From: a virus
Length of the DNA: 64,000 nucleotides
Virus record (IMG/VR): IMGVR_UViG_3300034691_000040
Coordinates: 1 to 64,000 of that record
Strand: one strand, 5' to 3'
Under the pieces are notes generated by a model. That model worked only from the letters and a program-made list of their open reading frames with translations, made no database searches and was not told the DNA's origin. Positions 49,486 through 58,890 of the stretch are shown one piece after another. Each line of letters opens with the position of its first letter. The first letter of the stretch is position 1. Made by a program: the position numbers and the translations under genes.

Positions 49486-52311
49486 ATGGATAACGATAAT
49501 GCACGCGGTTCTTCTCGCGTCGAGCGGTTCAAGAACGCGTCGGAAGCTGACCTGCGCGTCGTCGAGCGCCTGACCGCCGACAGATCCAACCCACGTAAGC
49601 CAGGTGGGCGCGACATCGACGCAACGGCGCTGAATGCGGTCTTCAGAAGAACCTTGCGTGAAACGACAGATGTTCGTAACATCTTTAAGATCATGCCTGA
49701 CCTTAACCTGCCAAGAGAAATCTTGGTCAGCGCCGTTGTAGCCCCAGGCGATCTTGCAACAACCAGCCTGCTGTTTAAAAACAACTGCGGTAAGGACACC
49801 TCACTCACCGGCGCGTTGACCGACCTGCTTCACAACCACTTTGTTAACGAACAAAAGCTTGAGCGTAAAGTCGCTAACTGGATTGATGATGCCTTGATCA
49901 TGTCAGGCTCTCACCCAATCATGATCCTTCCAGAAGCGTCTATCGACCGCCTGGTACGTGGTGATGATGGCGGCGGTGCAAGCATGGAGTCCGTCAACTA
50001 TTACGGCGGTGAGTTTGAGAACAAATGGTTCAAGCCAAAAGGTATCTTCGGCCTGTCCTTGAGTGGGCAGAACGAGAAGCAGCACTACCTTAGCGTCGAG
50101 AACGCAAGGGCAAGAACAGACATGCGAGACATGCTGGACTGCCATACCATCAAGGTCGGGCGTCCTAATGGCACTCGCATAATGCTCCCTATCCGCGTTA
50201 CGGATAACTTGGTGGCACTGCGTCAGCCAGCGGTTCAAAAGGTCCGTACAGCACAAGCGCTTGAATCGGTTTATGGTACGCCTGAACTGGAATCCCGTCG
50301 TCGTGCGCGCCGCCAACGCGAACACACTGAAGACGTGGCGGCTGGTCGTGATCCAAAGGCCAGTAAAGGCAAGAAGTCTGAAAAGACCATCGGTGATACA
50401 GCTGTCTTTAATCGTTTCTTTAAAGCCCCTCAGAAGGCGTCAAAGAACCGGTTGGAAGTTATCCCTACGCTGAAACAAGTAGGCGGTAAGACAGTAGGTC
50501 ACCCATTGGTGTATCACCTTGCCGCTGAATCGGTTATGCCGATCTTCGTTCCAGGTGACCCAACTAACCACTTGGCTTATATCGTAGCCTTGGGTGGGAA
50601 TGGTTATCCGATCTCGTTCACCACTTCGCTTGACTTCTACGACGACATCCGTAAAGGTTCGGCTGGCGGTGCTGACCAGGTGGGTTCTGCCTCCCAAGTA
50701 GCTGGCGAATTGCTGAACATGTCTAAGGAGACTATTCAGGGCGGTATAGCTAACGCCAGTGACGTGGTGATTGACCGTTTAGCCAGCATGCACGGTGACA
50801 TGATTGAAGGCGACATCCTTGCTCGTTTGAAGTCGGGTATGTTGGGCGGTGATTTTGAACTGTCCCGCACTGACCACATCGACCGTATGTTGCTTGCCCG
50901 TACTAACAAAAACCAACTGACCACATTGCTGTACGTGCCAGCTGAGTTGATGGTGTACTGGGCTTACGACTATAACGAATACGGTATTGGTCGCTCGATC
51001 CTTGAAGACGCCAAGACGCTGGCCGCTCAGCGTGCTGCCGTCATGATGGCTTCGGTTATCGGCATGACCCGCAACTCTATCCCCGGTAAGAACATCAAGT
51101 TGACTGTGGATGAGTCCGACCGTGATCCATTGGGTGCTGTTACATTTGCTGCCAGTGAAGCCATGGCGTTGGCGTTTAACCAGTTCCCTCTGGGTATCAG
51201 TAGTCCTCAGAGTTTGGCTGAACAGTTGCAGATGTCTGCGATGTCGTTGAGCGTATCGGGCAACCCTCGGTTCCCAACGATTGAAACAGAGATCACAGCC
51301 GCTGAGAGCTCGTACAAGGCGGTTGACATTGACTTCTTGAACAGTATGCGTGCTGACTTGGTTCGTGTCTTCAGCCTGACACCAGAGATGGTAGACGGCG
51401 TGAACCAAGCTGACTTCGCAACCAGTATTGTTCGCCAGTCCGTGATGTTGCTCAAACGCGTAATGGTGTTGCAGGGTGAGACTAACCCTCAGATCGCCGA
51501 CTACGTGCGGATCTTTACTTTGAACTCAGGGCTTCTCATCGACTCGATGATGGACTTGATTGAAGAGAACAAGGCCGAGATACCAGAAGAGTACGCAGAT
51601 GATCCTGAAGGCTTCCTGGAGGTCTTCATGAACCAGCTGACGGTGACTCTGCCTGAAGTTGTAACGGACTCCATGTCCAAGCAGTTGGAGATGTACAAAG
51701 AGTACGAAGCGGGTCTGGACGATCTGATCGCAGCTTATCTCAAGGAAGATTACTTCGACGGTTACATGGACCCTGTTACACAAGCAGGTCTTACAAGCGC
51801 TGCTGCTGCTTGGAAAGGTCGTGAGCTGCGTCGTTGGATGCGTGAACGTGGCATGTTCCGCGATCTCGATATCTTCGGCACTGATGAAGAAGGGAGTCCT
51901 CTCTTCAAGTTGGGTGAGGAGATGGAGACTTACGCTGAATCCGTCATGGCCGCTATTAGCGATTTCAGTAAGAAATCTGCTCGTGCTGCTGCTGCGCGTA
52001 AAAATGATGTCAAGACACTGAACAAGTTGGACCAGGTGGCTAAGGATGCCATTGCTGGCGGTGAGGATGAACCTGTTCCGGTAGAAGGTGCTGAAACACC
52101 GACTGATGGCCTTGATAATCAAGAGAATCAATGGCAAGACACCGGTGGTACGGATACCGAAGATGCAGCTAGCGATGATCTGAGCCCTCCTGATTTGGAT
52201 GGTACAGGCGCGCCTGCTGAGGAAACTCCAGAGGAAACTGGTGATGAAACTGCAAAGGCTAAACCTGCCGCCACTGATGACAGTGACGACTTGAGTCCAC
52301 CTAAGCTGTAA
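49486..52311 (+). CDS. portal protein
   Basis: A 941-residue protein from the ATG at 49486 (TTAGGAGAG upstream). Portal-like features are a long helical body, the segment YVPAELMVYWAYDYNEYGIGRSILEDAKTLAAQRAAVM (a membrane-free amphipathic helix typical of large-phage portals), an SSYKAVDIDFLNSMRADLVRVF stretch and a helical C-terminal region. The last 100 residues are acidic and disordered, with two copies of SDDLSPP(D/K)L. phiKZ has a portal (gp129) of similar size in a comparable place. It should form the head vertex through which DNA passes. Confidence 0.7.
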   Translation: MDNDNARGSSRVERFKNASEADLRVVERLTADRSNPRKPGGRDIDATALNAVFRRTLRETTDVRNIFKIMPDLNLPREILVSAVVAPGDLATTSLLFKNNCGKDTSLTGALTDLLHNHFVNEQKLERKVANWIDDALIMSGSHPIMILPEASIDRLVRGDDGGGASMESVNYYGGEFENKWFKPKGIFGLSLSGQNEKQHYLSVENARARTDMRDMLDCHTIKVGRPNGTRIMLPIRVTDNLVALRQPAVQKVRTAQALESVYGTPELESRRRARRQREHTEDVAAGRDPKASKGKKSEKTIGDTAVFNRFFKAPQKASKNRLEVIPTLKQVGGKTVGHPLVYHLAAESVMPIFVPGDPTNHLAYIVALGGNGYPISFTTSLDFYDDIRKGSAGGADQVGSASQVAGELLNMSKETIQGGIANASDVVIDRLASMHGDMIEGDILARLKSGMLGGDFELSRTDHIDRMLLARTNKNQLTTLLYVPAELMVYWAYDYNEYGIGRSILEDAKTLAAQRAAVMMASVIGMTRNSIPGKNIKLTVDESDRDPLGAVTFAASEAMALAFNQFPLGISSPQSLAEQLQMSAMSLSVSGNPRFPTIETEITAAESSYKAVDIDFLNSMRADLVRVFSLTPEMVDGVNQADFATSIVRQSVMLLKRVMVLQGETNPQIADYVRIFTLNSGLLIDSMMDLIEENKAEIPEEYADDPEGFLEVFMNQLTVTLPEVVTDSMSKQLEMYKEYEAGLDDLIAAYLKEDYFDGYMDPVTQAGLTSAAAAWKGRELRRWMRERGMFRDLDIFGTDEEGSPLFKLGEEMETYAESVMAAISDFSKKSARAAAARKNDVKTLNKLDQVAKDAIAGGEDEPVPVEGAETPTDGLDNQENQWQDTGGTDTEDAASDDLSPPDLDGTGAPAEETPEETGDETAKAKPAATDDSDDLSPPKL

Positions 52312-52319
52312 GCATTTTG

Positions 52320-52350
52320 CGGACGGGCTTCGGCTCGTCCGTTTATGCCG
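52320..52350 (+). terminator. terminator hairpin with TATGCC flank
   Basis: A 9-bp stem with one G-T pair (52320-52328 with 52333-52341), TTCG loop, then TTTATGCCG. Confidence 0.75.
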
Positions 52351-52574
52351 TAAGTTGTTTTGTAAACTTTAACTTTTGAGTTATTTATTGTATAGGCAAA
52401 ACTAGTGCAGAGAACTCGGTAGACTTGGGACTATATTCATGGGGAGGGGGGTTTTTTAGTGGAACACTCATTAAACATTAGTAGTGTTTAAATACAAGAC
52501 CTCATGATTAAATGTCTAGGAATAAGTCCTGAAGGCTTCCTAGATACATTCCATACCCTAATCGGAATCTAACC
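52351..52574 (+). other. gene-free stretch with G-run and small hairpins
   Basis: Contains an AT-rich TTTAACTTTTG block (from 52368) partly like the start of the 27-base motif, a TATAGG, a G4-A-G6-T6 run (52441-52456), an AAACA / TGTTT pair near 52478, and TAGGAA / TTCCTA near 52517-52542. It may hold the promoter and leader of the gene at 52575. Confidence 0.35.
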
Positions 52575-53369
52575 ATGACAGAGTTAAACGCTAACCCCAT
52601 CCTCACCAGACTCGGTAACAAGACATCGGGTACTATCAAGTTTGATGAATCATTCCGTAATGACTACTTCGCCATTACGTCAATGGACCCGACCATCCCA
52701 ACCCCATTTCAAGACCTTCCAAACTTTGGTCTGATCTTAAAGTCTACCCGGACACACAAACTCTATCACGCAGTTTTTAGCGTAAGGCCCTCGGGTTGGA
52801 GTTTTGAAGGTGTTCAGCTTAGCAGCCTTATTGAATCGACGGTAACTCAGTTCACCGCAATGCTCGCTGAGAAAGGCTACGAGTTCGACGATTACTGCTT
52901 TGACCCTAAATGTCACATCGCCACACCACGGCGCAGTAACCAGTTACGTGGACTGCTTCGTTCCGTCATGGGTCAGTTTAATTTTAACGTGCGTAGTGAG
53001 CTAAAGGCCACATCCAGCAACAGAGTCTTTCAGTTCTATCTTCGGTTTGATCTAGTCGTGCGTGGCTTTAATGCTGACAAGATGGGTAAGATCGGCCATC
53101 AGCTGGACTGCACGTATGACGGTAAGGGAGCTCCTAAAGGCGTTGTCAAGTACCATGGTCAGGACGTCGTGTTCTTCCTTCATTCTGATTCGCACATGGA
53201 TCTGAGTACTTACGTCGGCAATGAAGAAGTAGAGAAACAGATCAAGGATAAGTTCACAGAACTGTGGCCGTTTGACCCAACAACGCTTGAGTGGACATTT
53301 TATCCACCTGCATCCAGTCCGACTAGTCTGTACGACGTGTATCGTCGATTTAACTCAATCGATAGCTAA
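52575..53369 (+). CDS. hypothetical protein, 264 aa
   Basis: Function not recognised. Single-gene unit between two TATGCC-flanked hairpins. Mixed alpha/beta, with several aromatic residues near the C-terminus (WPFDPTTLEWTFYPPASS). The ribosome site is not obvious (AATCTAACC before ATG). Confidence 0.6.
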   Translation: MTELNANPILTRLGNKTSGTIKFDESFRNDYFAITSMDPTIPTPFQDLPNFGLILKSTRTHKLYHAVFSVRPSGWSFEGVQLSSLIESTVTQFTAMLAEKGYEFDDYCFDPKCHIATPRRSNQLRGLLRSVMGQFNFNVRSELKATSSNRVFQFYLRFDLVVRGFNADKMGKIGHQLDCTYDGKGAPKGVVKYHGQDVVFFLHSDSHMDLSTYVGNEEVEKQIKDKFTELWPFDPTTLEWTFYPPASSPTSLYDVYRRFNSIDS

Positions 53370-53379
53370 GTCGCTAAAG

Positions 53380-53408
53380 CACACCGGCACGAAGCCGGTG
53401 TGTATGCC
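53380..53408 (+). terminator. terminator hairpin with TATGCC flank
   Basis: A perfect 9-bp stem (53380-53388 with 53394-53402) with a 5-base loop, followed by TATGCCGC. Confidence 0.78.
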
Positions 53409-53415
53409 GCATCAT

Positions 53416-53442
53416 TGAACTTTACGCTAGTCATACATCACG
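53416..53442 (+). promoter_or_regulatory. diverged copy of the 27-base motif
   Basis: 21 of 27 bases match copy A, including TAGTCA and ACATCACG. It lies 90 bases before the ATG at 53533, further than in copies A and B. Confidence 0.45.
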
Positions 53443-53532
53443 ATGATGCCATACACCTAACAAGGGTTATTGGTAATCCCTCAAACAACCTAACGAGCAT
53501 ACACACTCTAGGGTTAGCACAAGGTAAACATC

Positions 53533-54690
53533 ATGAAAACTATCTGTAATCGTTTCACCGTTGACGGTCTGTTGATTAACGTGCACGATTTGAATGTTCC
53601 AATGTCCGGCCTACGAGACCTGTATACGGCCATAATCGTCACTGCTGACGGTGGTCCAGAAGGACGTAGTGATTTCGGCCTGTCTATCCAGCCAACTGAA
53701 GTCACTGAAGGTCTTTCAAATTACGATCTTCAGCGGCGGATTGCCACGGATTACTTTCGCAAGATGGTGTTAGCTGAGTTGAACGGTTTGGACATCCAAC
53801 CATCTTACTTGGATGGGTTACTGGAACAACTGTCAAGAACTGTGGCATCTCAGTCAGAAGGCGTTAAGCGCTTGGGTCGGATGTACACTCAAGACAGCGA
53901 TATGTTCGCGAAAATCAACATCGATGACATTTGGTCAGTAAACATTTTTAATGAAGTTCATTCTTCAATCAAATTTGAAGATGGGTTGTGGGGGCAGTTT
54001 CTTTGCAGCGCCATGCCAACTGCCATGTTTCAACTAACCCATCGTGAATACGCATATGGCACTCGTGTTCCATTTAAGCATAACGGCATGGTGGATATTA
54101 AACACAAGGATGAAATGCAACATTGGCTGAAAGTAGAGTTCTTGGAGCGTTGGGGCAGATTACTTTCGCAAGAGGTCGTCGACTCAATTGAATTTGTATT
54201 TGATGGTCAGTGCTTAGCGGTACCGTTACATGAAAAACGCAGTGAGCGGATCTTGTCACCTCACGAGTACCATGTGGGGGAGGAGATACAAATGGACAGC
54301 CAAAGAATGGGCCGGGTTGATGTTACTGTAACCCCGGGTCCGAAAGAGTTTTTGACACCGTCGTCATCCGAACACCAGATATCGGTGAGTGTCAATAAAC
54401 TTAACCCGCCAGGTGGTTTCTCCGCTGAGTATGAAGTGGGTACTTCGGCTGAACGTAGAATGCGTAAGCTGCGCCCCGGTGTGGAAATCCAGGTATATGG
54501 GGCAGTCAGCGAGATCACTGAAATTGTACCGCTGGACGAATCCACAGAAGCTGGTACTCGTATCTTGATTATGTCTATCGCGAGTGACGGTGAAACTTTC
54601 TTGTTCCTAATCGGAGCTCGTGGGCAAGATCACGTCTACGCTACAGGTATTCCCGTAGCCGATATTACTGACATTTTGCTTACTGTCTAA
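53533..54690 (+). CDS. hypothetical protein, 385 aa
   Basis: Function not recognised. AAGGTAAA stands before the ATG. The sequence looks like several beta-rich domains joined by helices; no catalytic motif was seen. It is expressed as a single gene between the diverged 27-base motif and a strong convergent terminator. Confidence 0.6.
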   Translation: MKTICNRFTVDGLLINVHDLNVPMSGLRDLYTAIIVTADGGPEGRSDFGLSIQPTEVTEGLSNYDLQRRIATDYFRKMVLAELNGLDIQPSYLDGLLEQLSRTVASQSEGVKRLGRMYTQDSDMFAKINIDDIWSVNIFNEVHSSIKFEDGLWGQFLCSAMPTAMFQLTHREYAYGTRVPFKHNGMVDIKHKDEMQHWLKVEFLERWGRLLSQEVVDSIEFVFDGQCLAVPLHEKRSERILSPHEYHVGEEIQMDSQRMGRVDVTVTPGPKEFLTPSSSEHQISVSVNKLNPPGGFSAEYEVGTSAERRMRKLRPGVEIQVYGAVSEITEIVPLDESTEAGTRILIMSIASDGETFLFLIGARGQDHVYATGIPVADITDILLTV

Positions 54691-54697
54691 CTAGCAG

Positions 54698-54745
54698 CAT
54701 ACACCCCCGGCATTAGCCGGGGGTGTATGTCTATTCTTTTTTTTA
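54698..54745. terminator. bidirectional terminator, CATA/TATG type
   Basis: A perfect 14-bp stem (54698-54711 with 54716-54729) starting CATA and ending TATG, followed by CTATTCTTTTTTTT. Separates convergent genes. Confidence 0.9.
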
Positions 54746-55486
54746 GTACTGTTTCACGTTGTCACCGATGAAACCTTCAATAAGAAGATTGGTAACGCGG
54801 TGGGTGCATTCGGCACGAGTTACGGTACCGTCCAGGTTCATGTCCAACCCGGCATTTTGAGCGTAACTGGTCGGCTGCTTGTCTTTAGACCACAGGACGT
54901 AATCGTCAGGCTTACCGACACCGGCCGGCCAAAGGATGGCCAGATAAGCATCACCGATATTATTCACTTTCCCCGCATACGGAGTGAAGTACTTCTCGAC
55001 GTAATCCAGTTGTTGCAACACCGTCATCGCACCCAACCGTTTACATGCCGCAATACCTGCGGCTTTCTTTTCATCGGCGGACATGGCGGCAATTTGAGCC
55101 GCAGTGTTGAAGTACACGATCGCAGTCGGCGGGATGAACTGAATCAGACCAGTCGCCCCGATGCCGTTTGTCTGTGCGGGATCAAAGCTACGACCTGTTT
55201 CGAAAGCGATATTGCCCATGATCCATTGAAGAGCTGCGGCAGGCCAGCGCAGGTTAGTGATCATCTGCTTCAGACGCGCTGTCTCGGCAGGACCGAACTT
55301 CACACCCCATGCCAGCTTGTTCACACCCAGAGGTTTACTTGGATCGAGCGTGGAGTTGATCAGGTCATTCAACGCTTTGACGGAACCTGCTCCCCAACCA
55401 CCATCGATTGCCAATGGTGGGTTGTAAAACCCCAGTGTCCTGAGCCAGGTCTGGGATTTCATCACCGTACTTTTTTGATCAGCCAT
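54743..55486 (-). CDS. peptidoglycan-degrading enzyme (lytic transglycosylase-like)
   Basis: A 247-residue protein. Residues 10-45 look like a peptidoglycan-binding repeat (SQTWLRTLGF..PPLAIDGGWGAGSVKALNDL). The catalytic domain follows (about 85-200): IAFETGRSF, with Glu96 as the likely catalytic acid, and GATGLIQF (110-117), the usual SLT/lysozyme-superfamily pair. Near the C-terminus DMNLDGTVTRAE (215-226) is an EF-hand/dockerin-type calcium loop. No signal peptide. It is encoded with tail-fibre genes, so it may be a particle-borne enzyme for entry rather than the lysis enzyme. Confidence 0.75.
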   Translation of the reverse strand: MADQKSTVMKSQTWLRTLGFYNPPLAIDGGWGAGSVKALNDLINSTLDPSKPLGVNKLAWGVKFGPAETARLKQMITNLRWPAAALQWIMGNIAFETGRSFDPAQTNGIGATGLIQFIPPTAIVYFNTAAQIAAMSADEKKAAGIAACKRLGAMTVLQQLDYVEKYFTPYAGKVNNIGDAYLAILWPAGVGKPDDYVLWSKDKQPTSYAQNAGLDMNLDGTVTRAECTHRVTNLLIEGFIGDNVKQY

Positions 55487-55494
55487 GCGAGCCT

Positions 55495-56115
55495 CTACTT
55501 GGTTTTAAGGATACTGAGTGCTACCCGTACAGGATCAAACTCACCTGCTGGTAGTGCGGTTTCATCGAGGTGCTGTGCTGCACCGTCCTTCGTGTAATCA
55601 ATGCTGAGCGAGGCACTGATGCGAGTCAGCGGACTGCCTGCGACGGTATTGAAGGTGGCCGTCAATTCAATCTCATCAAGACCGGCAAACGTACCCATGG
55701 TCTTAGTGAAGATAGTGCCTTGCTCAAGCACCGTGTCTTTTTCGATACCTTCAAGCTTTACACCGTCCTGGCCGTGGTACCATTTCAAGTAGCTTTCGCT
55801 ACCCCAGTACTCAGCCAAGATAGGTGTCAGTACAGGTCCGCGAACCAGACAGTCAAACCACTCAGTACCATCCGGTGCTTTCAGGACCTCACCAGCGGCG
55901 TACTGAGGGGCGGTAGCCGGCATTTGAGTATATCGCATCACTTGGTATTCCATTACGCCCACAGCGGCGTTAGGACCCTTGGTGAGGTATCTGGCAGCGT
56001 GAATACGTGCAAGCTTCACACCATCGGCACTGTGGATCAGAAACAATCCACGGTCTAGACCGTCATACGGGTTTGTCACTTGTACGTTAATCGGTAATTC
56101 AGGTGTGGGTTGCAT
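55495..56115 (-). CDS. hypothetical virion protein, 206 aa
   Basis: Function not recognised. The start is placed at ATG 56115 (MQPTPELPINVQV), because a longer reading from 56253 would overlap the neighbouring gene and has an implausible Trp/Arg/His-rich start. Beta-rich sequence with LIHSADGVKLARIHAARYL and a strand-rich C-terminus (LTRISASLSIDYTKDGA). It lies between the tail-fibre-type 595-residue gene and the lytic enzyme on one strand, so it is probably a tail-tip part. Confidence 0.55.
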   Translation of the reverse strand: MQPTPELPINVQVTNPYDGLDRGLFLIHSADGVKLARIHAARYLTKGPNAAVGVMEYQVMRYTQMPATAPQYAAGEVLKAPDGTEWFDCLVRGPVLTPILAEYWGSESYLKWYHGQDGVKLEGIEKDTVLEQGTIFTKTMGTFAGLDEIELTATFNTVAGSPLTRISASLSIDYTKDGAAQHLDETALPAGEFDPVRVALSILKTK

Positions 56116-56129
56116 GTGTGGTGCTTCCG

Positions 56130-57917
56130 TTAATTGATGCGGTTGATGGCGCCAGCGACGGTAAGTCTGAATTTGATTGCGTTTGTGATACCTGTAACGA
56201 TGCGGGGGGCACCAAAGATATCTTGCGCAGTCAAGCCAGGAATAATCACCCATGACGGATAGACGTATTCAAACACCTCATTACGCTGTGCATCGATGAT
56301 GCAAGGCGGTTGAGTGGTGAGACTTGCCTTTGCAGCGTTTGCGGACGCTGTGGTCTGAAAGATGTAAGCCGTGGTATCTGCACCAACGTACCCTGCTGTG
56401 AACTGACGAATAAACGACAAGTTACGAGCAGACTCACCAATCATGGTAAGCTTTTGAGTTGGGAACAAATCCTTTACATCACTGATAACATTGTTGATCA
56501 GGTTGTTACGATCAACATTGGCATACGCATCACGCGCCATCAGGGAGGTAGATTCAGCAAAATCAATCGAGGTGGCAATAGGTGGCTGATAACGATCAAT
56601 CGTCAACGTCTTCTTGTAACTAAAAGGCGTCGTCACATCAATCGTGAACACATCTTTATTGGCGACCGGAAATACATTGCTACCCGCAAACCAATTGAAC
56701 ACCGTACCCGTCTGATCATCGCGAATAAAGCTAGCGATCTTTTTACCATTACGAAGAATGTTGCCTCTCAGTGTGCCGAGACCTGCAGATTCAATGTACG
56801 GCAAGAAGTCAGAGTTTGGCTGAACGGTCTTATAGGTATCGCCGAGGTTATTCATCGCAGCATCACGCCACCAGATGAACTCACCGATAACTACGTTGTA
56901 CAGATATCTGAATGTGCGGGTAGTGCCGTCTTTCATAACGGCCAAGACAGACACAACGTATTTACCATCAACGTCGAAATTCAACGTAGGGGCTGTTTCC
57001 TTGGTGTACTCAGGATACGTCGCCACCACTACTTTCGATTCACTACCGCCAGCCTTCAGAGTGTCAGCGTTGGACATGCCATTATACAGCGCATGGTCAC
57101 CATAAGTCCGACGCAGGAACCCAATGTTTACAGGAACCCGGTCGTAGTTACCTGTGAAGAACGAACCGAAGTTACGCATGACCAAGTTGGCTGTTCTGTA
57201 AAACCCAGCGTTCCGGACATCGGCCTGTTCAAGGGTATCGTTTACATAGCTACCATGATCGGTGATGAAGATCAAACCGTTACCGGATTCACGGTAAGTC
57301 ACCATGTCCGTGATCGCCGCATCGGTAATCAACTGAACGCTGGTGTAGTTTGAACTCATCATCAATACGCAAGCGTACTGGTCCATCTCCGTAAACGTTG
57401 GTTGGAGTTGATTGCCCCCAGCATAGGACCGTTGGTCTTTAAACGTGGGTGTGAATCCAGCTACTCGGCAGATACCGGACAGTGAGTTAAAGAACCCATC
57501 GCCTCGGTTACCGTCCATCAGCGAGTAATAGTTACCAGGTGTTACATCCCCCAGCAGCAAGATCTTCTTGTTACCGATCGCTACCTTGGCAGGGTTGGCG
57601 CAAAAGTGAATAGCGTTGTGCAGGTACTTACCCGCGCCACTCAATGCGTCAAAGTTTGAAGGCTTGGCGGGGTTACCACTAGCGTTATAAAACTTTGGAA
57701 ACCCGCCATCGTACACAACGTTACCGCGACCATCCTGCGTTACAGCCAGAAATGGGTTAGGTGGCGTGAGGGTGTCGTATGCGATATACCGAGACATGGT
57801 CGGCTGAGGACCATTGACCGTATAACTGAACCGATCAACTTCAGCATCAAGCGACCAGTTCAGAGAGATCGCATTGTGATACAGACCACCTGGTAAAGTA
57901 AGCTCAACTTCAGCCAT
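56130..57917 (-). CDS. tail-fibre/tail-tip protein with GATase-like central domain
   Basis: A 595-residue protein. A beta-rich N-terminal part is followed (about residues 118-225) by KKILLLGDVTPGNYYSL....FFNSLSGICRVAGFTPTF...MDQYACVLMMSS....DMVTYRESGNGLIFITDHG. This has the order of class I amidotransferase-like (ThuA/DUF4350-type) Rossmann domains, ending in a G-G/N-G-L-I-F-I-x-D-H-G strand. An Ig-like strand set follows (FDVDGKYVVSVLAVMKDGTTRTFRY). Role inferred: receptor-facing tail protein. No catalytic Cys could be identified. Confidence 0.5.
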   Translation of the reverse strand: MAEVELTLPGGLYHNAISLNWSLDAEVDRFSYTVNGPQPTMSRYIAYDTLTPPNPFLAVTQDGRGNVVYDGGFPKFYNASGNPAKPSNFDALSGAGKYLHNAIHFCANPAKVAIGNKKILLLGDVTPGNYYSLMDGNRGDGFFNSLSGICRVAGFTPTFKDQRSYAGGNQLQPTFTEMDQYACVLMMSSNYTSVQLITDAAITDMVTYRESGNGLIFITDHGSYVNDTLEQADVRNAGFYRTANLVMRNFGSFFTGNYDRVPVNIGFLRRTYGDHALYNGMSNADTLKAGGSESKVVVATYPEYTKETAPTLNFDVDGKYVVSVLAVMKDGTTRTFRYLYNVVIGEFIWWRDAAMNNLGDTYKTVQPNSDFLPYIESAGLGTLRGNILRNGKKIASFIRDDQTGTVFNWFAGSNVFPVANKDVFTIDVTTPFSYKKTLTIDRYQPPIATSIDFAESTSLMARDAYANVDRNNLINNVISDVKDLFPTQKLTMIGESARNLSFIRQFTAGYVGADTTAYIFQTTASANAAKASLTTQPPCIIDAQRNEVFEYVYPSWVIIPGLTAQDIFGAPRIVTGITNAIKFRLTVAGAINRIN

Positions 57918-57926
57918 GATAGCTCC

Positions 57927-58820
57927 TTAGGAAGCTCTAGGTACGTCAACGCGCACAAAGAACTCCAACGGTGTGGTGAAGTAATTGACCAGCGTGATCT
58001 TACCCTCGGGGGTAATTGCTTGGGTCAGAACGTTTTCGGTATTGATCATCATGTTGAATGTTGGTGAAGCCGAGTTCGGGTTTTGGACACGCGTGGTGAT
58101 GCGCGCTGCCATCATGTCCCATTCAAGGTACCCGGTACCAAGCAGTGTCTTCATGTTGTAGTTTACGGTACCGCCGGCAGGAATCGTGATCGTTTCACGC
58201 ACGATAGGTTTAACGCTATCGCGCATCCCCTGGATCACACCGTTCCAGTACGTGTCACGGTCCGACAGCTGCTTAAGCAACAGAGTGCGAGAAGCGCCAT
58301 CACCTTCACGAATAGCGGCAGCGATGTCGTATTCCGATTCAACCAGGTACTTCATCCCGTACAGGTCGTAGACGTCGTGCAGGTGAGGTGCCGCTGCGAA
58401 CATGGCGGGTACGCCAACAAGATCGCCCCAGTTTACCTGACGATTATCGTTAAGCAATGCTTCGATGGCCTGCTGGATAGCGTAGTACGAATAAGAGAAC
58501 TCGCCACCTACGTATTGCACTGAGGCAAGGATTTCAGTACTGACGTCAGGGTTGACAATCTGAACGGCCGTATAGACAGCCTGCCCGGCACGGTCGGAGG
58601 CTTCTTTGTACTTGTGGACCAGTCTGTAATCAAGCACTGGTTTCAGTTCAGCGCCGGTGGCAGCGTCAATGAAGACAGCGCTGTTGCCAAAGAAGGGACC
58701 GTAGTCAGCGACGAAGATACGGCCGACGCGAGTACCGATCGTGTGAGCTTCGCCAACCACCTTGTTATTGATGCTGTTACCAAGAAGGTCTAACGGGTAT
58801 TTAAAGATCGTGTTAGCCAT
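57927..58820 (-). CDS. tail-fibre-type protein with shared N-terminal module, 297 aa
   Basis: The N-terminal 175 residues share a module with the 447-residue protein at 59706: YPLDLLGNSINNKVVGE, GPFFGNSAVFID, DYRLVHKYKEAS, GGEFSYSYYAIQ, then YLVESEYDIAAAIREG. Such a module is likely the attachment end of a fibre. The C-terminal 100 residues are a beta domain (TITIPAGGTVNYNMKTLLGTGYLEW). Second gene of a minus-strand fibre cluster; AAGG lies before the ATG. Confidence 0.6.
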   Translation of the reverse strand: MANTIFKYPLDLLGNSINNKVVGEAHTIGTRVGRIFVADYGPFFGNSAVFIDAATGAELKPVLDYRLVHKYKEASDRAGQAVYTAVQIVNPDVSTEILASVQYVGGEFSYSYYAIQQAIEALLNDNRQVNWGDLVGVPAMFAAAPHLHDVYDLYGMKYLVESEYDIAAAIREGDGASRTLLLKQLSDRDTYWNGVIQGMRDSVKPIVRETITIPAGGTVNYNMKTLLGTGYLEWDMMAARITTRVQNPNSASPTFNMMINTENVLTQAITPEGKITLVNYFTTPLEFFVRVDVPRAS

Positions 58821-58852
58821 GAAAGAAGGTCCCTACGAATATAAAGAAGTAA

Positions 58853-58873
58853 CGCCACCGGCTGCCGGTGGCG
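58853..58873 (-). terminator. hairpin between fibre genes
   Basis: CGCCACCG / CGGTGGCG 8-bp stem (58853-58860 with 58866-58873) in the gap between the Gly-rich adhesin gene and the next fibre gene. No T-run on the minus strand. Confidence 0.5.
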
Positions 58874-58890
58874 AGTTACTAATGATGGGG

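Noticed and set aside
49483-52137. Several long minus-strand frames across the portal gene
   Set aside because: The plus-strand protein is continuous, well started and consistent in codon use; the minus frames overlap each other and lack ribosome sites.
56116-56253. N-terminal extension of the 206-residue virion protein
   Set aside because: It would overlap the preceding gene by over 100 bases, is rich in Trp, Arg and His, and has no ribosome site; the ATG at 56115 is better.
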